Both the position numbers and the translations under genes were made by a program. The notes below the pieces were generated by a model. It made no database searches, had not been told where the DNA came from, and saw only the letters and a program-made list of their open reading frames with translations. 64,000 nt of DNA from Ascidiaceihabitans sp039975415 (GTDB taxonomy: Bacteria > Pseudomonadota > Alphaproteobacteria > Rhodobacterales > Rhodobacteraceae): assembly GCF_039975415.1 (NCBI RefSeq), contig NZ_JBDWHD010000004.1; one strand, written 5' to 3'. Shown here piece by piece: positions 35,142 to 43,937 of the stretch; position 1 is the stretch's first letter, and every line of letters begins with the position of its first letter.

Positions 35142-36029
35142 ATGACCATCGCGGGCAAATTCACCCTCAACGACCTGCCACCTGAGCAACCGGTTTTGAT
35201 TGCCGGACCAACAGCGTCGGGTAAATCAGCTTTGGCTTTGGCAATTGCCGAAACCGGGGGCGGTGTGGTTGTGAATGCCGACGCAAGTCAGGTTTATGAT
35301 TGTTGGCGCGTCATAACCGCCTGCCCGTCCCCCGCTGAAGTCGACCAAGCCCCACACGCTCTGTATCAATACGTGCCCTATGATGCGCCCTATTCGGTCG
35401 GGCATTGGCTGCGCGATGTCGCACCCTATCTTGGCGCGGCGGTGCGCCCTATCATCGTGGGTGGCACGGGATTGAACTTTAAGGCTTTGACGCAAGGCTT
35501 GGCAAACATCCCCCAAACACCACCAGAGATACGCCATGAAGCGGATGACCTTGCGTTGGATGTGCTATTGACGCAAATTGATAATGCCACAAAGGCCAAG
35601 CTGGATCAGCACAACCGCATGCGGGTGCAGCGCGCATGGGAGGTGCAACGCAGCACCGGACGGTCACTATCGGAATGGCACAAAGCGACGCCACCGCCCC
35701 TTCTGGACGAAGCCAAAGCTGCGTGCATTGTGATGGATGCCCAAAAGGACTGGTTGAACGACCGCATCGCCCGACGCTTCGATATGATGGTCGACGACGG
35801 CGCCCTGACCGAGATTGCAGCGATGCAAGACCGCTTTGATCCTGCGCTTCCCGCCTGTCGTGCGATCGGTGTGCCAGAACTTATGGCCCACCATCAGGGC
35901 GAGATCACGTTGAAAGAGGCGAAGGCCCGCGCCATCGTCTCGACCCGCCAATATGCGAAACGCCAACGCACGTGGTTCAGATCAAAGATGCGAAACTGGA
36001 TCCATGTAGATCCATCCACGCTTTCATAA
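35142..36029 (+). CDS. miaA: tRNA dimethylallyltransferase
   Basis: MiaA prenylates A37 of tRNAs that read codons starting with U. The 295-residue protein has the P-loop LIAGPTASGKSALA, NADASQVYDCWRV in place of the usual ADS.QVY, GGTGLNFKAL and the RQYAKRQRTWFRSK basic segment. The start is uncertain: ATG at 35142 gives the usual family N-terminus, while the frame is open to an ATG at 35106. Neither ribosome site is strong. Confidence 0.94.
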   Translation: MTIAGKFTLNDLPPEQPVLIAGPTASGKSALALAIAETGGGVVVNADASQVYDCWRVITACPSPAEVDQAPHALYQYVPYDAPYSVGHWLRDVAPYLGAAVRPIIVGGTGLNFKALTQGLANIPQTPPEIRHEADDLALDVLLTQIDNATKAKLDQHNRMRVQRAWEVQRSTGRSLSEWHKATPPPLLDEAKAACIVMDAQKDWLNDRIARRFDMMVDDGALTEIAAMQDRFDPALPACRAIGVPELMAHHQGEITLKEAKARAIVSTRQYAKRQRTWFRSKMRNWIHVDPSTLS

Positions 36030-36104
36030 AAGGGACTATTATTCCGATTTTGTGTTTCCGTTTCCGCGATTGCATTCATTTTTCGGACATGTCATGATTT
36101 TAGC

Positions 36105-36878
36105 ATGACCAACACAGTCCAAATCACAACATTAGGCGCTTTGACATCGGGACAAGACTGGCGTGTGACCCTGCCACATGCGCAGCCCTACCCGCAGCTC
36201 TTTTGGATCACACGGGGACAGGGGGTTTTGATGCTTGGGGGGACGCGGCGCGGTGTCGGAGCCCATAATCTGATTTACGTCCCTGCCTTTTCCTTGGTGT
36301 CGTTGGAAATGGGGCGTCAATCCATTGGATTGGTCGCGACCTGTCCACTATCACTGGCCGATGGGCTTCCCGAAACACCCCGTCAGCTGCGCATCCGGGA
36401 CGTGTCAGCGATTTCGGAATTGACCGGCTTGTTTGAAGCGGCACAACGCGAAGCAACGTCGCAAAAGCCTTTCTTTGAGGATGCCTTGGCGGCCCATATG
36501 GGGCTGATTTCGGTGTGGTTGTGCCGCCAGCTGGCGTTGCCTGAAAACGACGTGCCAAAAGAAAAAGCAGCAGCGCGGCTGGCGGCACGGTTTTGCACTT
36601 TGGTGTCTGCGCCAGATGCCAGCTTGCACACGATGGCCGAGCATGCCGAGACCCTTGGCGTGACGCCGACGCATCTGACACGCGCCTGCAAGGCCGCAAC
36701 AGGGCGCACGGCCGCCGACATCCTAACGCAATCCATTTTGCATAAGGCGCTCTGCGCTTTGCATGACACGGACGCAACCGCCAAAACCATTTCGCAACAG
36801 CTACATTTTGGCAGCCCAGCTTACTTCACACGGTTCATTCAGCACCACACAGGAAGCCCCCCTTCCAGTTTGCGTTAA
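36105..36878 (+). CDS. AraC family transcriptional regulator
   Basis: A 257-residue regulator with an N-terminal cupin-like sensor region (LFWITRGQGVLMLGGTRRGV) and a C-terminal double helix-turn-helix: the first in HTMAEHAETLGVTPTHLTRA, the second in TISQQLHFGSPAYFTRFIQ with the PxSLR-type ending PPSSLR. The inducer is unknown. It is followed after 309 bases by the peptide-type ABC importer on the same strand and may regulate it. Confidence 0.88.
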   Translation: MTNTVQITTLGALTSGQDWRVTLPHAQPYPQLFWITRGQGVLMLGGTRRGVGAHNLIYVPAFSLVSLEMGRQSIGLVATCPLSLADGLPETPRQLRIRDVSAISELTGLFEAAQREATSQKPFFEDALAAHMGLISVWLCRQLALPENDVPKEKAAARLAARFCTLVSAPDASLHTMAEHAETLGVTPTHLTRACKAATGRTAADILTQSILHKALCALHDTDATAKTISQQLHFGSPAYFTRFIQHHTGSPPSSLR

Positions 36879-37187
36879 CTGAAGGCTTTGACATAACCTG
36901 CGGTGGATGCGTCGTTTTTGAAATAGTTAAATATCGCAAAATATCGACCAAATGACTTTTCCCAGCGTTGACCTTGGCACAGTTCTGTTGCCTGATAGGG
37001 AAAATTACTAACTCGTTTGGCTGCAGTGCCTGAAAAATAGGCTGTAAATCGCAGATACCGAACGGCCGGGGGGCAACAGACAGACGCACGATCCACACTA
37101 TTTCAGAGTCATCCGAGCAGAACCAAACAGGTCGCCGGTCATAAAAGCAGTAAAAACTGCGCAAACAGCCTACCAACAGGGGCACAC
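36879..37187. other. 309-bp intergenic region before the ABC importer
   Basis: No protein gene, tRNA or convincing terminator is seen. Two -35-like hexamers occur (TTGACA near 36890, TTGACC near 36970) without a matching -10. A substrate-binding protein gene, which often precedes such importers, is not here even as remnants that I can recognise. Confidence 0.5.
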
Positions 37188-38285
37188 ATGGGACTATTCA
37201 TCCTCAGACGTCTGGGCGTGATGATTTTGACGGCACTTTGCCTGACATTCATCGTGTTCTTTCTGACAAATCTTTATCCAAACCTTGAAAAACTGGCCAA
37301 AACCCAAGGCAACTTCCGCATGTCAGAGGAAGAAGTCGCATCCTATCTGGAGCCACGCGGTTACCTGGACCCTATGCCAGTCAAATTCGGAAGATGGCTG
37401 GGCGTTGTGCCGGGCTGGGTGTCTGAAAAGACAGAAAGCGACGGGACAGTTACGGTGACGGGGCGCTGCTTTATCAGCACCACACCGGAAGACGAACGCC
37501 CGACGTTTTGCGGCGTTCTGCAAGGCGATTGGGGGTTTTCCACGGTCTTTAAAGACGATGTCGCGGGCATCGTGGGTGTCAGATTGGCGGCCACTGGCAA
37601 GCTGATGGGGGTTGTTTTTCTGGTTATGGTGCCAATGGCGTTGATTGTGGGGGTTCTGGCCGGCATGCGTGAAGGGTCCAAACTGGACCGGTCACTGTCG
37701 ACTTTTTCGATCGCAACCACCGCGACGCCCGAATATGTGTCCGGGGTGATCTTTATCGCCCTTTTGGCGTCTTCCAAAAACGGTATATCGCCACTGCTTG
37801 TGGAATGGGGCTGGATAGACGGCAAAACCCTGTTTTTGGGATCGGCCACAAAGGCTGTGACAGACGCAACATTCTGGAACTTCTTCCTGCCTGTTATGAC
37901 CATCGCACTGTACGGCATGGGATATATCGCCCGAATGACGCGCGCATCCATGACAGAAGTCATGACCGCGCAATACATACGCACCGCGCGTCTGAAAGGT
38001 GTGAGCTTTCCCAAGATCGTTATGAAACACGCCCTGCGCAACGCCCTGATCGCGCCCTTTACTGTGATCATGTTGCAGGTGCCGTGGCTTTTGAACGGTG
38101 TTGTCATCGTCGAAACCTTGTTCAACTACAAGGGATTTGGCTGGCTGCTGGTGCAGGCCGCTGCCAACAATGACATTGAACTTCTTCTGGCGGTTTCCGT
38201 CGTCTCCGTGATCGTGGTTTTGATCACACAGCTGATTTCCGACATCGGCTATGTGTTCTTGAACCCACGTATCCGCATTTCATAA
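37188..38285 (+). CDS. Peptide/nickel-type ABC transporter permease (DppB/OppB family)
   Basis: A 365-residue inner-membrane permease. It starts with the family helix LFILRRLGVMILTALCLTF and has the EAA loop for ATPase contact near YIRTARLKGVSFPKIVMKHA, then NALIAPFTVIMLQVPWLLNG. Between the first two helices lies a periplasmic insert of about 90 residues with two Cys (GRCFISTT, FCGVLQGDWG) that might form a disulfide; it is larger than in E. coli DppB. It is 13 bases before the second permease gene. Confidence 0.93.
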   Translation: MGLFILRRLGVMILTALCLTFIVFFLTNLYPNLEKLAKTQGNFRMSEEEVASYLEPRGYLDPMPVKFGRWLGVVPGWVSEKTESDGTVTVTGRCFISTTPEDERPTFCGVLQGDWGFSTVFKDDVAGIVGVRLAATGKLMGVVFLVMVPMALIVGVLAGMREGSKLDRSLSTFSIATTATPEYVSGVIFIALLASSKNGISPLLVEWGWIDGKTLFLGSATKAVTDATFWNFFLPVMTIALYGMGYIARMTRASMTEVMTAQYIRTARLKGVSFPKIVMKHALRNALIAPFTVIMLQVPWLLNGVVIVETLFNYKGFGWLLVQAAANNDIELLLAVSVVSVIVVLITQLISDIGYVFLNPRIRIS

Positions 38286-38298
38286 GGGGAACCTGATT

Positions 38299-39765
38299 AT
38301 GGACCCATTAACGTGGACCGGAGGCCTGAGCCTTCTGAACTATCCATTGGTGCTGGTGGCCGCTTTGCTGCTGGTCGGCATCCTTATTCAAATCGTAATG
38401 TCGTTCTTTGTGGCTGCAAGCACCCCGACTGTGAATGCAGACGGCACATTGACCCAGAACGCAGGTCTTATGGGGACGATTGGCACCGGGGTGCGGATGC
38501 TGCTGCTGGCTGTCATCGTGCTGGTGGTGCTTTATATCATTGGCGGGGCTTTGATGGGCCCCGATGCGGGCATCGTCGGCGGCATGTCGCGGCAATTGTT
38601 GCCGGTTTGGATCGCTTTGATCGTGCTTTTTGCCGTATCCATCAAATTCAAACGCAAGCTGGGACTTTACGGCAAACTGTTTGACAGCACCGTTGGCATG
38701 ATCGGCTTTGGCCTTGTCATGTTCTGGGTGATCGCGGGTGTAATGGCCGGTGTCTTTGACATGCTGGTCACCCATGACACGCTGTCGCAGTCTTCGGGCA
38801 TGAAGAACAAGTTGCCCGGGACACCGCTGCGGGGCGCAGAGGACGCCGACTACCAGTGGTTTTTGCTGGGCGGGGACAATCTGGCCCGCGACGTGTTCAG
38901 CCGCTTGTTTGAAGGCGCTTGGATCGTGGTCTACATCGCGCCCATCGCCACATTGTTTGCCTTTATGGTGGGTATCACCCTTGGATTGCCTGCAGGCTAT
39001 TACGGTGGTCGTCTGGATACGGTCTTGTCCTTTTTGGCCAACCTGATCCTCGCCTTTCCGGTCATCTTGCTGTTCTATCTGCTTGTCACTCCGGAAATTC
39101 GTGCCACAGGCATTCCAAGTTATATGGCCGGCGTGTTGTTCATCTTCCCGTTGATCTTCTTCGGTGTTTTGTTGAACTCACGCTATTACACCCAACCGAA
39201 AATCCGCACACCGTTGTTGATTGTGGTTCTGGGCATCATGGCATGGGCCTATCTGTCGCTGATCTCGAACGAGGGCACTTTTGTGACCAACGAACGCTAC
39301 ACAATCCCAGGGTTGCCAGCTGCACTGGACTGGATCCCGATGCCCCCCGAAATTCTGGTGGTGTTTGTATCTGTTGTCTTTGTGAACTCTATCACCGTGT
39401 TCCGGATCGTGCGCGGCTTGGCGCTGGATATCAAAACACGCGATTACGTGGCCGCGGCCCAGACCCGCGGTGAAGGCCCGTGGTACATTATGCTTTGGGA
39501 AATCCTGCCCAATGCCCGTGGTCCTCTGATCGTCGATTTTTGCCTGCGCATCGGCTACACCACCATCCTGTTGGGCACCCTTGGTTTCTTTGGCCTTGGT
39601 CTGGAATCGGAAAGCCCTGACTGGGGCACAACCATCAACTCGGGTCGTCGCCTTCTGGCGCTTTATCCCCATGTTGCCATGGCCCCTGCCCTTGCTTTGT
39701 TGTCGTTGGTTCTGGGGCTGAACTTGTTGGCAGATGGTTTGCGTGAAGAAAGCCTGAAGGACTGA
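38299..39765 (+). CDS. Peptide/nickel-type ABC transporter permease (DppC/OppC family), extended
   Basis: A 488-residue permease, much longer than the usual 280-300. The C-terminal part is standard: GGDNLARDVFSRLFEGA, GLPAGYYGGRLDTVLSFLAN, the EAA loop near DYVAAAQTRGEGPWYIM, and SPDWGTTINSGRRLL. The N-terminal extension carries about four hydrophobic segments, and a further 100-residue membrane insert lies between about 270 and 360. Such long forms recur in alphaproteobacterial importers, but the role of the added helices is unknown. Confidence 0.92.
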   Translation: MDPLTWTGGLSLLNYPLVLVAALLLVGILIQIVMSFFVAASTPTVNADGTLTQNAGLMGTIGTGVRMLLLAVIVLVVLYIIGGALMGPDAGIVGGMSRQLLPVWIALIVLFAVSIKFKRKLGLYGKLFDSTVGMIGFGLVMFWVIAGVMAGVFDMLVTHDTLSQSSGMKNKLPGTPLRGAEDADYQWFLLGGDNLARDVFSRLFEGAWIVVYIAPIATLFAFMVGITLGLPAGYYGGRLDTVLSFLANLILAFPVILLFYLLVTPEIRATGIPSYMAGVLFIFPLIFFGVLLNSRYYTQPKIRTPLLIVVLGIMAWAYLSLISNEGTFVTNERYTIPGLPAALDWIPMPPEILVVFVSVVFVNSITVFRIVRGLALDIKTRDYVAAAQTRGEGPWYIMLWEILPNARGPLIVDFCLRIGYTTILLGTLGFFGLGLESESPDWGTTINSGRRLLALYPHVAMAPALALLSLVLGLNLLADGLREESLKD

Positions 39766-39778
39766 TTGAGAGGACGGA

Positions 39779-39825
39779 CCGGGGGCCAGCCCCCGGACCC
39801 CCGAGGTTTATTTGGCGAGATGAAA
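39779..39825 (+). repeat. GC-rich intergenic repeat, copy D
   Basis: CCGGGGGCCAGCCCCCGGAC, then CCCCGAGGTTTATTTGGCGA and GATGAAA. It lies inside the ABC transporter operon, between the second permease and the ATPase gene, and includes a strong GGGGGCCAGCCCCC dyad. Confidence 0.75.
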
Positions 39826-39859
39826 CAGGATCAAAGTTTCATCCAGCTTGGAGAAGATG

Positions 39860-41947
39860 ATGACAAAACTAGATTATGACGGTCCAATTCTTGAAATTGA
39901 CCAGCTGTCGATATCGTTTTTTACGCGCTTGCGTGAAATTCCTGCCGTGATGGATTTTTCCGTGACTGTCCAGCCCGGTGAGGCCGTAGGTCTTGTCGGA
40001 GAATCCGGATGCGGCAAGTCCACAGTCGCCTTGGGTGTCATGCAGGATTTGGGTAAAAACGGCCGCGTTGTTGGCGGGTCCATCAAATTCAAAGGTCAGG
40101 ATCTGGGTCAAATGACCATGGAGGAGCTGCGTGACATTCGCGGCTCTGAGATTGCGATGATCTATCAGGAACCTATGGCCTCTTTGAACCCCGCCATGCG
40201 GATCGGCAAACAGTTGATGGAAGTTCCCATGATCCATCAGGGCATGTCTGAAAAGGATGCTTATGAGCGTGCATTACAGGTCGTCACAGATGTGAAACTG
40301 CCTGACCCTGCCCGCATCCTGAACAGCTTTCCGCATCAATTGTCCGGCGGTCAACAACAACGCATCGTGATTGCGATGGCCTTGATGTCAGAGCCTTCGT
40401 TGCTGATCCTAGATGAACCGACAACGGCCCTTGATGTGACCGTCGAAGCCGCCGTTGTTGAATTGGTCAAAGACCTTGGCAAGAAATACGGCACATCCAT
40501 GCTGTTCATCAGCCACAACCTTGGTCTGGTTCTGGAAACCTGTGACCGCATCTGCGTGATGTATTCAGGCGAAGCCGTCGAGACCGGCAGCATCGAAGAC
40601 GTCTTTGACAAGATGCAGCACCCCTACACCCAAGCCTTGTTCCGGTCGATCCCCCTGCCTGGCGCTGACAAAAACGCGCGGCCTTTGGTGGCAATTCCGG
40701 GCAACTTTCCCCTGCCCCACGAACGCCCTCCGGGCTGCAACTTTGGCCCGCGCTGTGACTATTTCGAAGACGGGCGCTGCAACGAGGATACCCGTGTCCG
40801 GATGGCTGAGGTGGCGGGCGACGACCGTCACGCATCACGATGCCTGAAATTCAAGGAAATCGATTGGGACGCGCCGCTGACATTGGCTGAGACCAAAACA
40901 AAAGGCGAAGTTGGCGAAGTCGTTTTGTCGATGGACAAGCTGAAGAAGTATTACGAAGTTGCTGCCAATGCCATGTTCGGCGGTGGCGAAACCAAAGTGG
41001 TCAAGGCGAATGAGAGCCTCAGCTTTGAAGCGAGAGAATCCGAAACGCTTGCCATCGTTGGCGAATCCGGTTGTGGGAAATCGACATTTGCGAAGGTGCT
41101 GATGGGGTTGGAAACAGCCACTGAAGGCACCATCACAATGAATGGCACCCAAATTCAGGACACCCCGATCGAGGCCCGCAACACAAAAACTGTGGCGGAT
41201 GTTCAGATGGTGTTCCAAAACCCGTTTGATACGTTGAACCCGTCGATGACCGTGGGACGCCAGATTATTCGCGCTTTGGAAATTTTCAAAATCGGCAACA
41301 GCGAAGCGGACCGCCGCTCGCGGATGTTGGAACTGCTGGATCTGGTAAAACTGCCCCGCGAATTTGCCGACCGCATGCCACGCCAGTTGTCGGGGGGCCA
41401 AAAGCAACGCGTGGGCATCGCACGTGCCTTTGCCGGTGATGCGCGCATCGTTGTGGCAGACGAACCTGTGTCCGCATTGGATGTGTCGGTGCAGGCGGCG
41501 GTTACCGATCTGTTGATGGAAATCCAGCGCGAACAGAAAACCACCCTTTTGTTTATCAGCCACGACTTGTCTATCGTGCGCTATTTGAGCGACCGCGTGA
41601 TGGTGATGTATTTGGGGCATGTTGTTGAACTGGGGTCTACGGATCAGGTCTTTGCACCGCCCTATCACCCCTATACCGAAGCTTTGCTTTCCGCGGTTCC
41701 AATCGCGGACACCTCGGTGGAAAAACAACACATCGTATTGGAAGGCGACATTCCCTCTGCCATGAACCCGCCCCCCGGTTGCCCCTTCCAAACACGGTGC
41801 CGCTGGAAATCGGAAGTTCCTGGCGGGCTGTGTGAAAAAGACATCCCCCCCGTGCGTCATTTGGCAGACGGGCATCAGGTGAAGTGTCACCTAAGCGATG
41901 AAAAGCTGGCGCAAATGGAACCTGTTATCAAAATCGCGGCACAGTAG
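39860..41947 (+). CDS. Fused double ATPase of a peptide-type ABC importer
   Basis: A 695-residue tandem of DppD- and DppF-type ATPases. First half: Walker A GESGCGKST, signature LSGGQQQR, Walker B LLILDEP, C-terminal zone with PPGCNFGPRCDYF. Second half: GESGCGKST, LSGGQKQR, VVADEP, then PPPGCPFQTRC. Both halves look catalytically intact. The second of two ATGs (39860) is at best spacing from GGAG; a TTG at 39848 is less likely. The operon has two permeases and this ATPase but no binding protein. Confidence 0.94.
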   Translation: MTKLDYDGPILEIDQLSISFFTRLREIPAVMDFSVTVQPGEAVGLVGESGCGKSTVALGVMQDLGKNGRVVGGSIKFKGQDLGQMTMEELRDIRGSEIAMIYQEPMASLNPAMRIGKQLMEVPMIHQGMSEKDAYERALQVVTDVKLPDPARILNSFPHQLSGGQQQRIVIAMALMSEPSLLILDEPTTALDVTVEAAVVELVKDLGKKYGTSMLFISHNLGLVLETCDRICVMYSGEAVETGSIEDVFDKMQHPYTQALFRSIPLPGADKNARPLVAIPGNFPLPHERPPGCNFGPRCDYFEDGRCNEDTRVRMAEVAGDDRHASRCLKFKEIDWDAPLTLAETKTKGEVGEVVLSMDKLKKYYEVAANAMFGGGETKVVKANESLSFEARESETLAIVGESGCGKSTFAKVLMGLETATEGTITMNGTQIQDTPIEARNTKTVADVQMVFQNPFDTLNPSMTVGRQIIRALEIFKIGNSEADRRSRMLELLDLVKLPREFADRMPRQLSGGQKQRVGIARAFAGDARIVVADEPVSALDVSVQAAVTDLLMEIQREQKTTLLFISHDLSIVRYLSDRVMVMYLGHVVELGSTDQVFAPPYHPYTEALLSAVPIADTSVEKQHIVLEGDIPSAMNPPPGCPFQTRCRWKSEVPGGLCEKDIPPVRHLADGHQVKCHLSDEKLAQMEPVIKIAAQ

Positions 41948-41971
41948 CGACTAAATGCACAAACATGGGGT

Positions 41972-41988
41972 GGGCCAGTCTTTGGCCC
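41972..41988. terminator. Hairpin between convergent genes
   Basis: GGGCCA pairs with TGGCCC around a 5-base loop, 24 bases past the ATPase stop and before the convergent membrane-protein gene. No T-run follows, so termination is only possible. Confidence 0.35.
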
Positions 41989-42010
41989 GCCTGCCGCCCT
42001 TAGGTCTGTG

Positions 42011-42466
42011 TCATGCGGTGGCCGCGAAATACGTCAGGTACACGAAGTAGAACGCTTGCAGGTTGATCAAGACCATACCCAGCATGTAGCCGGTCCAAAA
42101 CTGCAAGGCGCGGGCTTTGGTATTGCCAAAAATCTGGCACAACAGCGTTATCACCGCCCCGCCGACCACAGCCAATGTCAGCCCCAGCATTTGAGGATCT
42201 GCTTTGACGATGGCCAATATCAGCAACGGCGGCTGTGTTACGAAGATGTCAAAGCCCACAACTGTACGAAATGCGTACCCGACGCCTGCCCCGACAATTA
42301 ATCCGAACAAAATCACCGCATAGTAGAAGGCGCCCTTTTTGGCTGTGTTGCACACCAGATTGTCGGGCTTGAAGGATTGCGGCGCATCATCGCCTGCATA
42401 AAGCTGCGGAGTGCTGCGTTCGATCCGTCCAAGGCGGTCCGAGAATGAAGTGGTGCTGACGGCCAT
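42011..42466 (-). CDS. Conserved membrane protein, about 151 residues
   Basis: The product has an N-terminal soluble part of about 55 residues and three hydrophobic segments (about 58-78, 88-120 in two parts, 130-150). I do not recognise a named family. The ATG at 42466 follows AAAGGA at fair spacing; the frame is open to 42508. It converges with the ABC transporter operon and precedes no obvious partner. Confidence 0.65.
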   Translation of the reverse strand: MAVSTTSFSDRLGRIERSTPQLYAGDDAPQSFKPDNLVCNTAKKGAFYYAVILFGLIVGAGVGYAFRTVVGFDIFVTQPPLLILAIVKADPQMLGLTLAVVGGAVITLLCQIFGNTKARALQFWTGYMLGMVLINLQAFYFVYLTYFAATA

Positions 42467-42568
42467 GCGTACATCCTTTTGTGACTTTGGATGAAGGCTA
42501 CGGCACAATCATGGCAGCAATTGGATTGAGGACGGACAAAAGCATGACAATGATTTGCCCCGCAATCA

Positions 42569-43153
42569 TCAACTGCCCCAGATGATCTTGACGTAGTTCC
42601 GTGTCTCGCGGAACGGTGGCACGCCACCATATTTTTTCACCGCCCCCGGGCCTGCGTTATAGGCGGCCAATGCCAAGCGCCAAGAACCGAATTCACGGTA
42701 TTGCTGTTGCAGGTAACGCGCCCCACCATCCAGATTCTCGTATGGGTCGCGGGGGTTTACACGTAACACGCGGGCTGTGCCGGGCATCAGTTGTGCCAGC
42801 CCATACGCCCCGGCGTGTGACTTTGCATTCGGGTTCCAATTGCTTTCTTGTTGTACCAGTCGCAAGAACAAGTCTTCGGGCACACCGTTGCGTCGCGCGG
42901 CGTCACGCGCCATCGCCAGATACACGCCTTTGTATTTGCCTTTGAACTTTTGGCCCTTGTTCCATTTGGTGGGGGTGTTCACCTTCGGGGGCTGCAAACG
43001 GATCGAATTCGAATACTGTTTGGAGGCGCGGCTATCGAGCACTTTTGTCTGAGACGAAAACAGCTTTTTGCGGTTTTTGGATGAGAATGTCTCGGCAACA
43101 GCCATGTCGCCAATGAAGGCCGCCGCCACAATAACCACTACACCTATGCGCAT
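42569..43153 (-). CDS. Lytic transglycosylase, SLT domain
   Basis: A 194-residue exported murein lytic transglycosylase. A signal peptide (MRIGVVVIVAAAFIGDMAVA) precedes a basic linker, then the SLT/goose-lysozyme domain: LFLRLVQQESNWNPNAKSHA with the catalytic Glu, GAYGLAQLMPGTA, and LALAAYNAGPGAVKKYGG. It cleaves peptidoglycan glycan strands to anhydro products. The ATG at 43153 follows GGAGACG; the frame is open to 43189. Confidence 0.92.
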   Translation of the reverse strand: MRIGVVVIVAAAFIGDMAVAETFSSKNRKKLFSSQTKVLDSRASKQYSNSIRLQPPKVNTPTKWNKGQKFKGKYKGVYLAMARDAARRNGVPEDLFLRLVQQESNWNPNAKSHAGAYGLAQLMPGTARVLRVNPRDPYENLDGGARYLQQQYREFGSWRLALAAYNAGPGAVKKYGGVPPFRETRNYVKIIWGS

Positions 43154-43338
43154 ACCGTTTCGTCTCCACGACACCTGCCTTCGCGGCAATATAGGGATTT
43201 TTAACCATGAGACCAGTATTACCTGCCAGATTTCCCATCACGATCTGCGTTAGCAATTTAACAAGAGGGGCAAGGGCGATATAAGCCTGTCAAACAATGG
43301 TCCGGGATTCGGACAAAACAGCTTTCAAGGGGGATGCC

Positions 43339-43845
43339 ATGGCTGGCTCTGTGAACAAAGTGATCCTAATTGGCAACTTGGGTGCGGACCCTGAAGTGCG
43401 CAGTTTCCAAAATGGCGGCAAAGTGTGCAATCTGCGCATTGCCACATCCGAGACGTGGAAAGACAAGAACACAGGCGAACGTCGCGAAAAAACTGAATGG
43501 ACGTCTGTTGCGATCTTTCAGGAAGGGCTTGTACGCGTCGCAGAACAATATCTGCGCAAAGGGTCCAAAGTATACATCGAAGGCAAATTGCAAACCCGTA
43601 AGTGGCAAGACCAATCCGGTCAGGACCGGTACACCACAGAAGTTGTGTTGCAGGGGCTTGGCGGCAACCTGACAATGCTTGACGGGCGCAACGACAACAG
43701 TGGCGGCGGCGGCGGCAACTATGGTGGTGGCGGCGGTGGTTCTATGGGCTACGATTCCGGCCAATCCAACAACAACGGCGGATATGGCGGCGGCCAATCG
43801 TCCCCTGCCCCGTCCCGTGATCTGGACGACGAAATTCCGTTCTAA
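43339..43845 (+). CDS. ssb: Single-stranded DNA-binding protein
   Basis: SSB coats single-stranded DNA in replication and repair. The 168-residue protein has the OB fold (GSVNKVILIGNLGADPEVRS, then WTSVAIFQEGLVRVAEQYL), a glycine/asparagine-rich linker, and the acidic tip DDEIPF that binds partner proteins. The ATG at 43339 follows AAGGGGG; the frame is open to 43297. Confidence 0.97.
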   Translation: MAGSVNKVILIGNLGADPEVRSFQNGGKVCNLRIATSETWKDKNTGERREKTEWTSVAIFQEGLVRVAEQYLRKGSKVYIEGKLQTRKWQDQSGQDRYTTEVVLQGLGGNLTMLDGRNDNSGGGGGNYGGGGGGSMGYDSGQSNNNGGYGGGQSSPAPSRDLDDEIPF

Positions 43846-43937
43846 ATCTATAAGGATTAAATGTGGGGTGCACCAAGGTGCACCTTACGACCTCTGCCTT
43901 AGACTGAGGCACGTATCAAAAGCAGGTTTAGGCCGCG

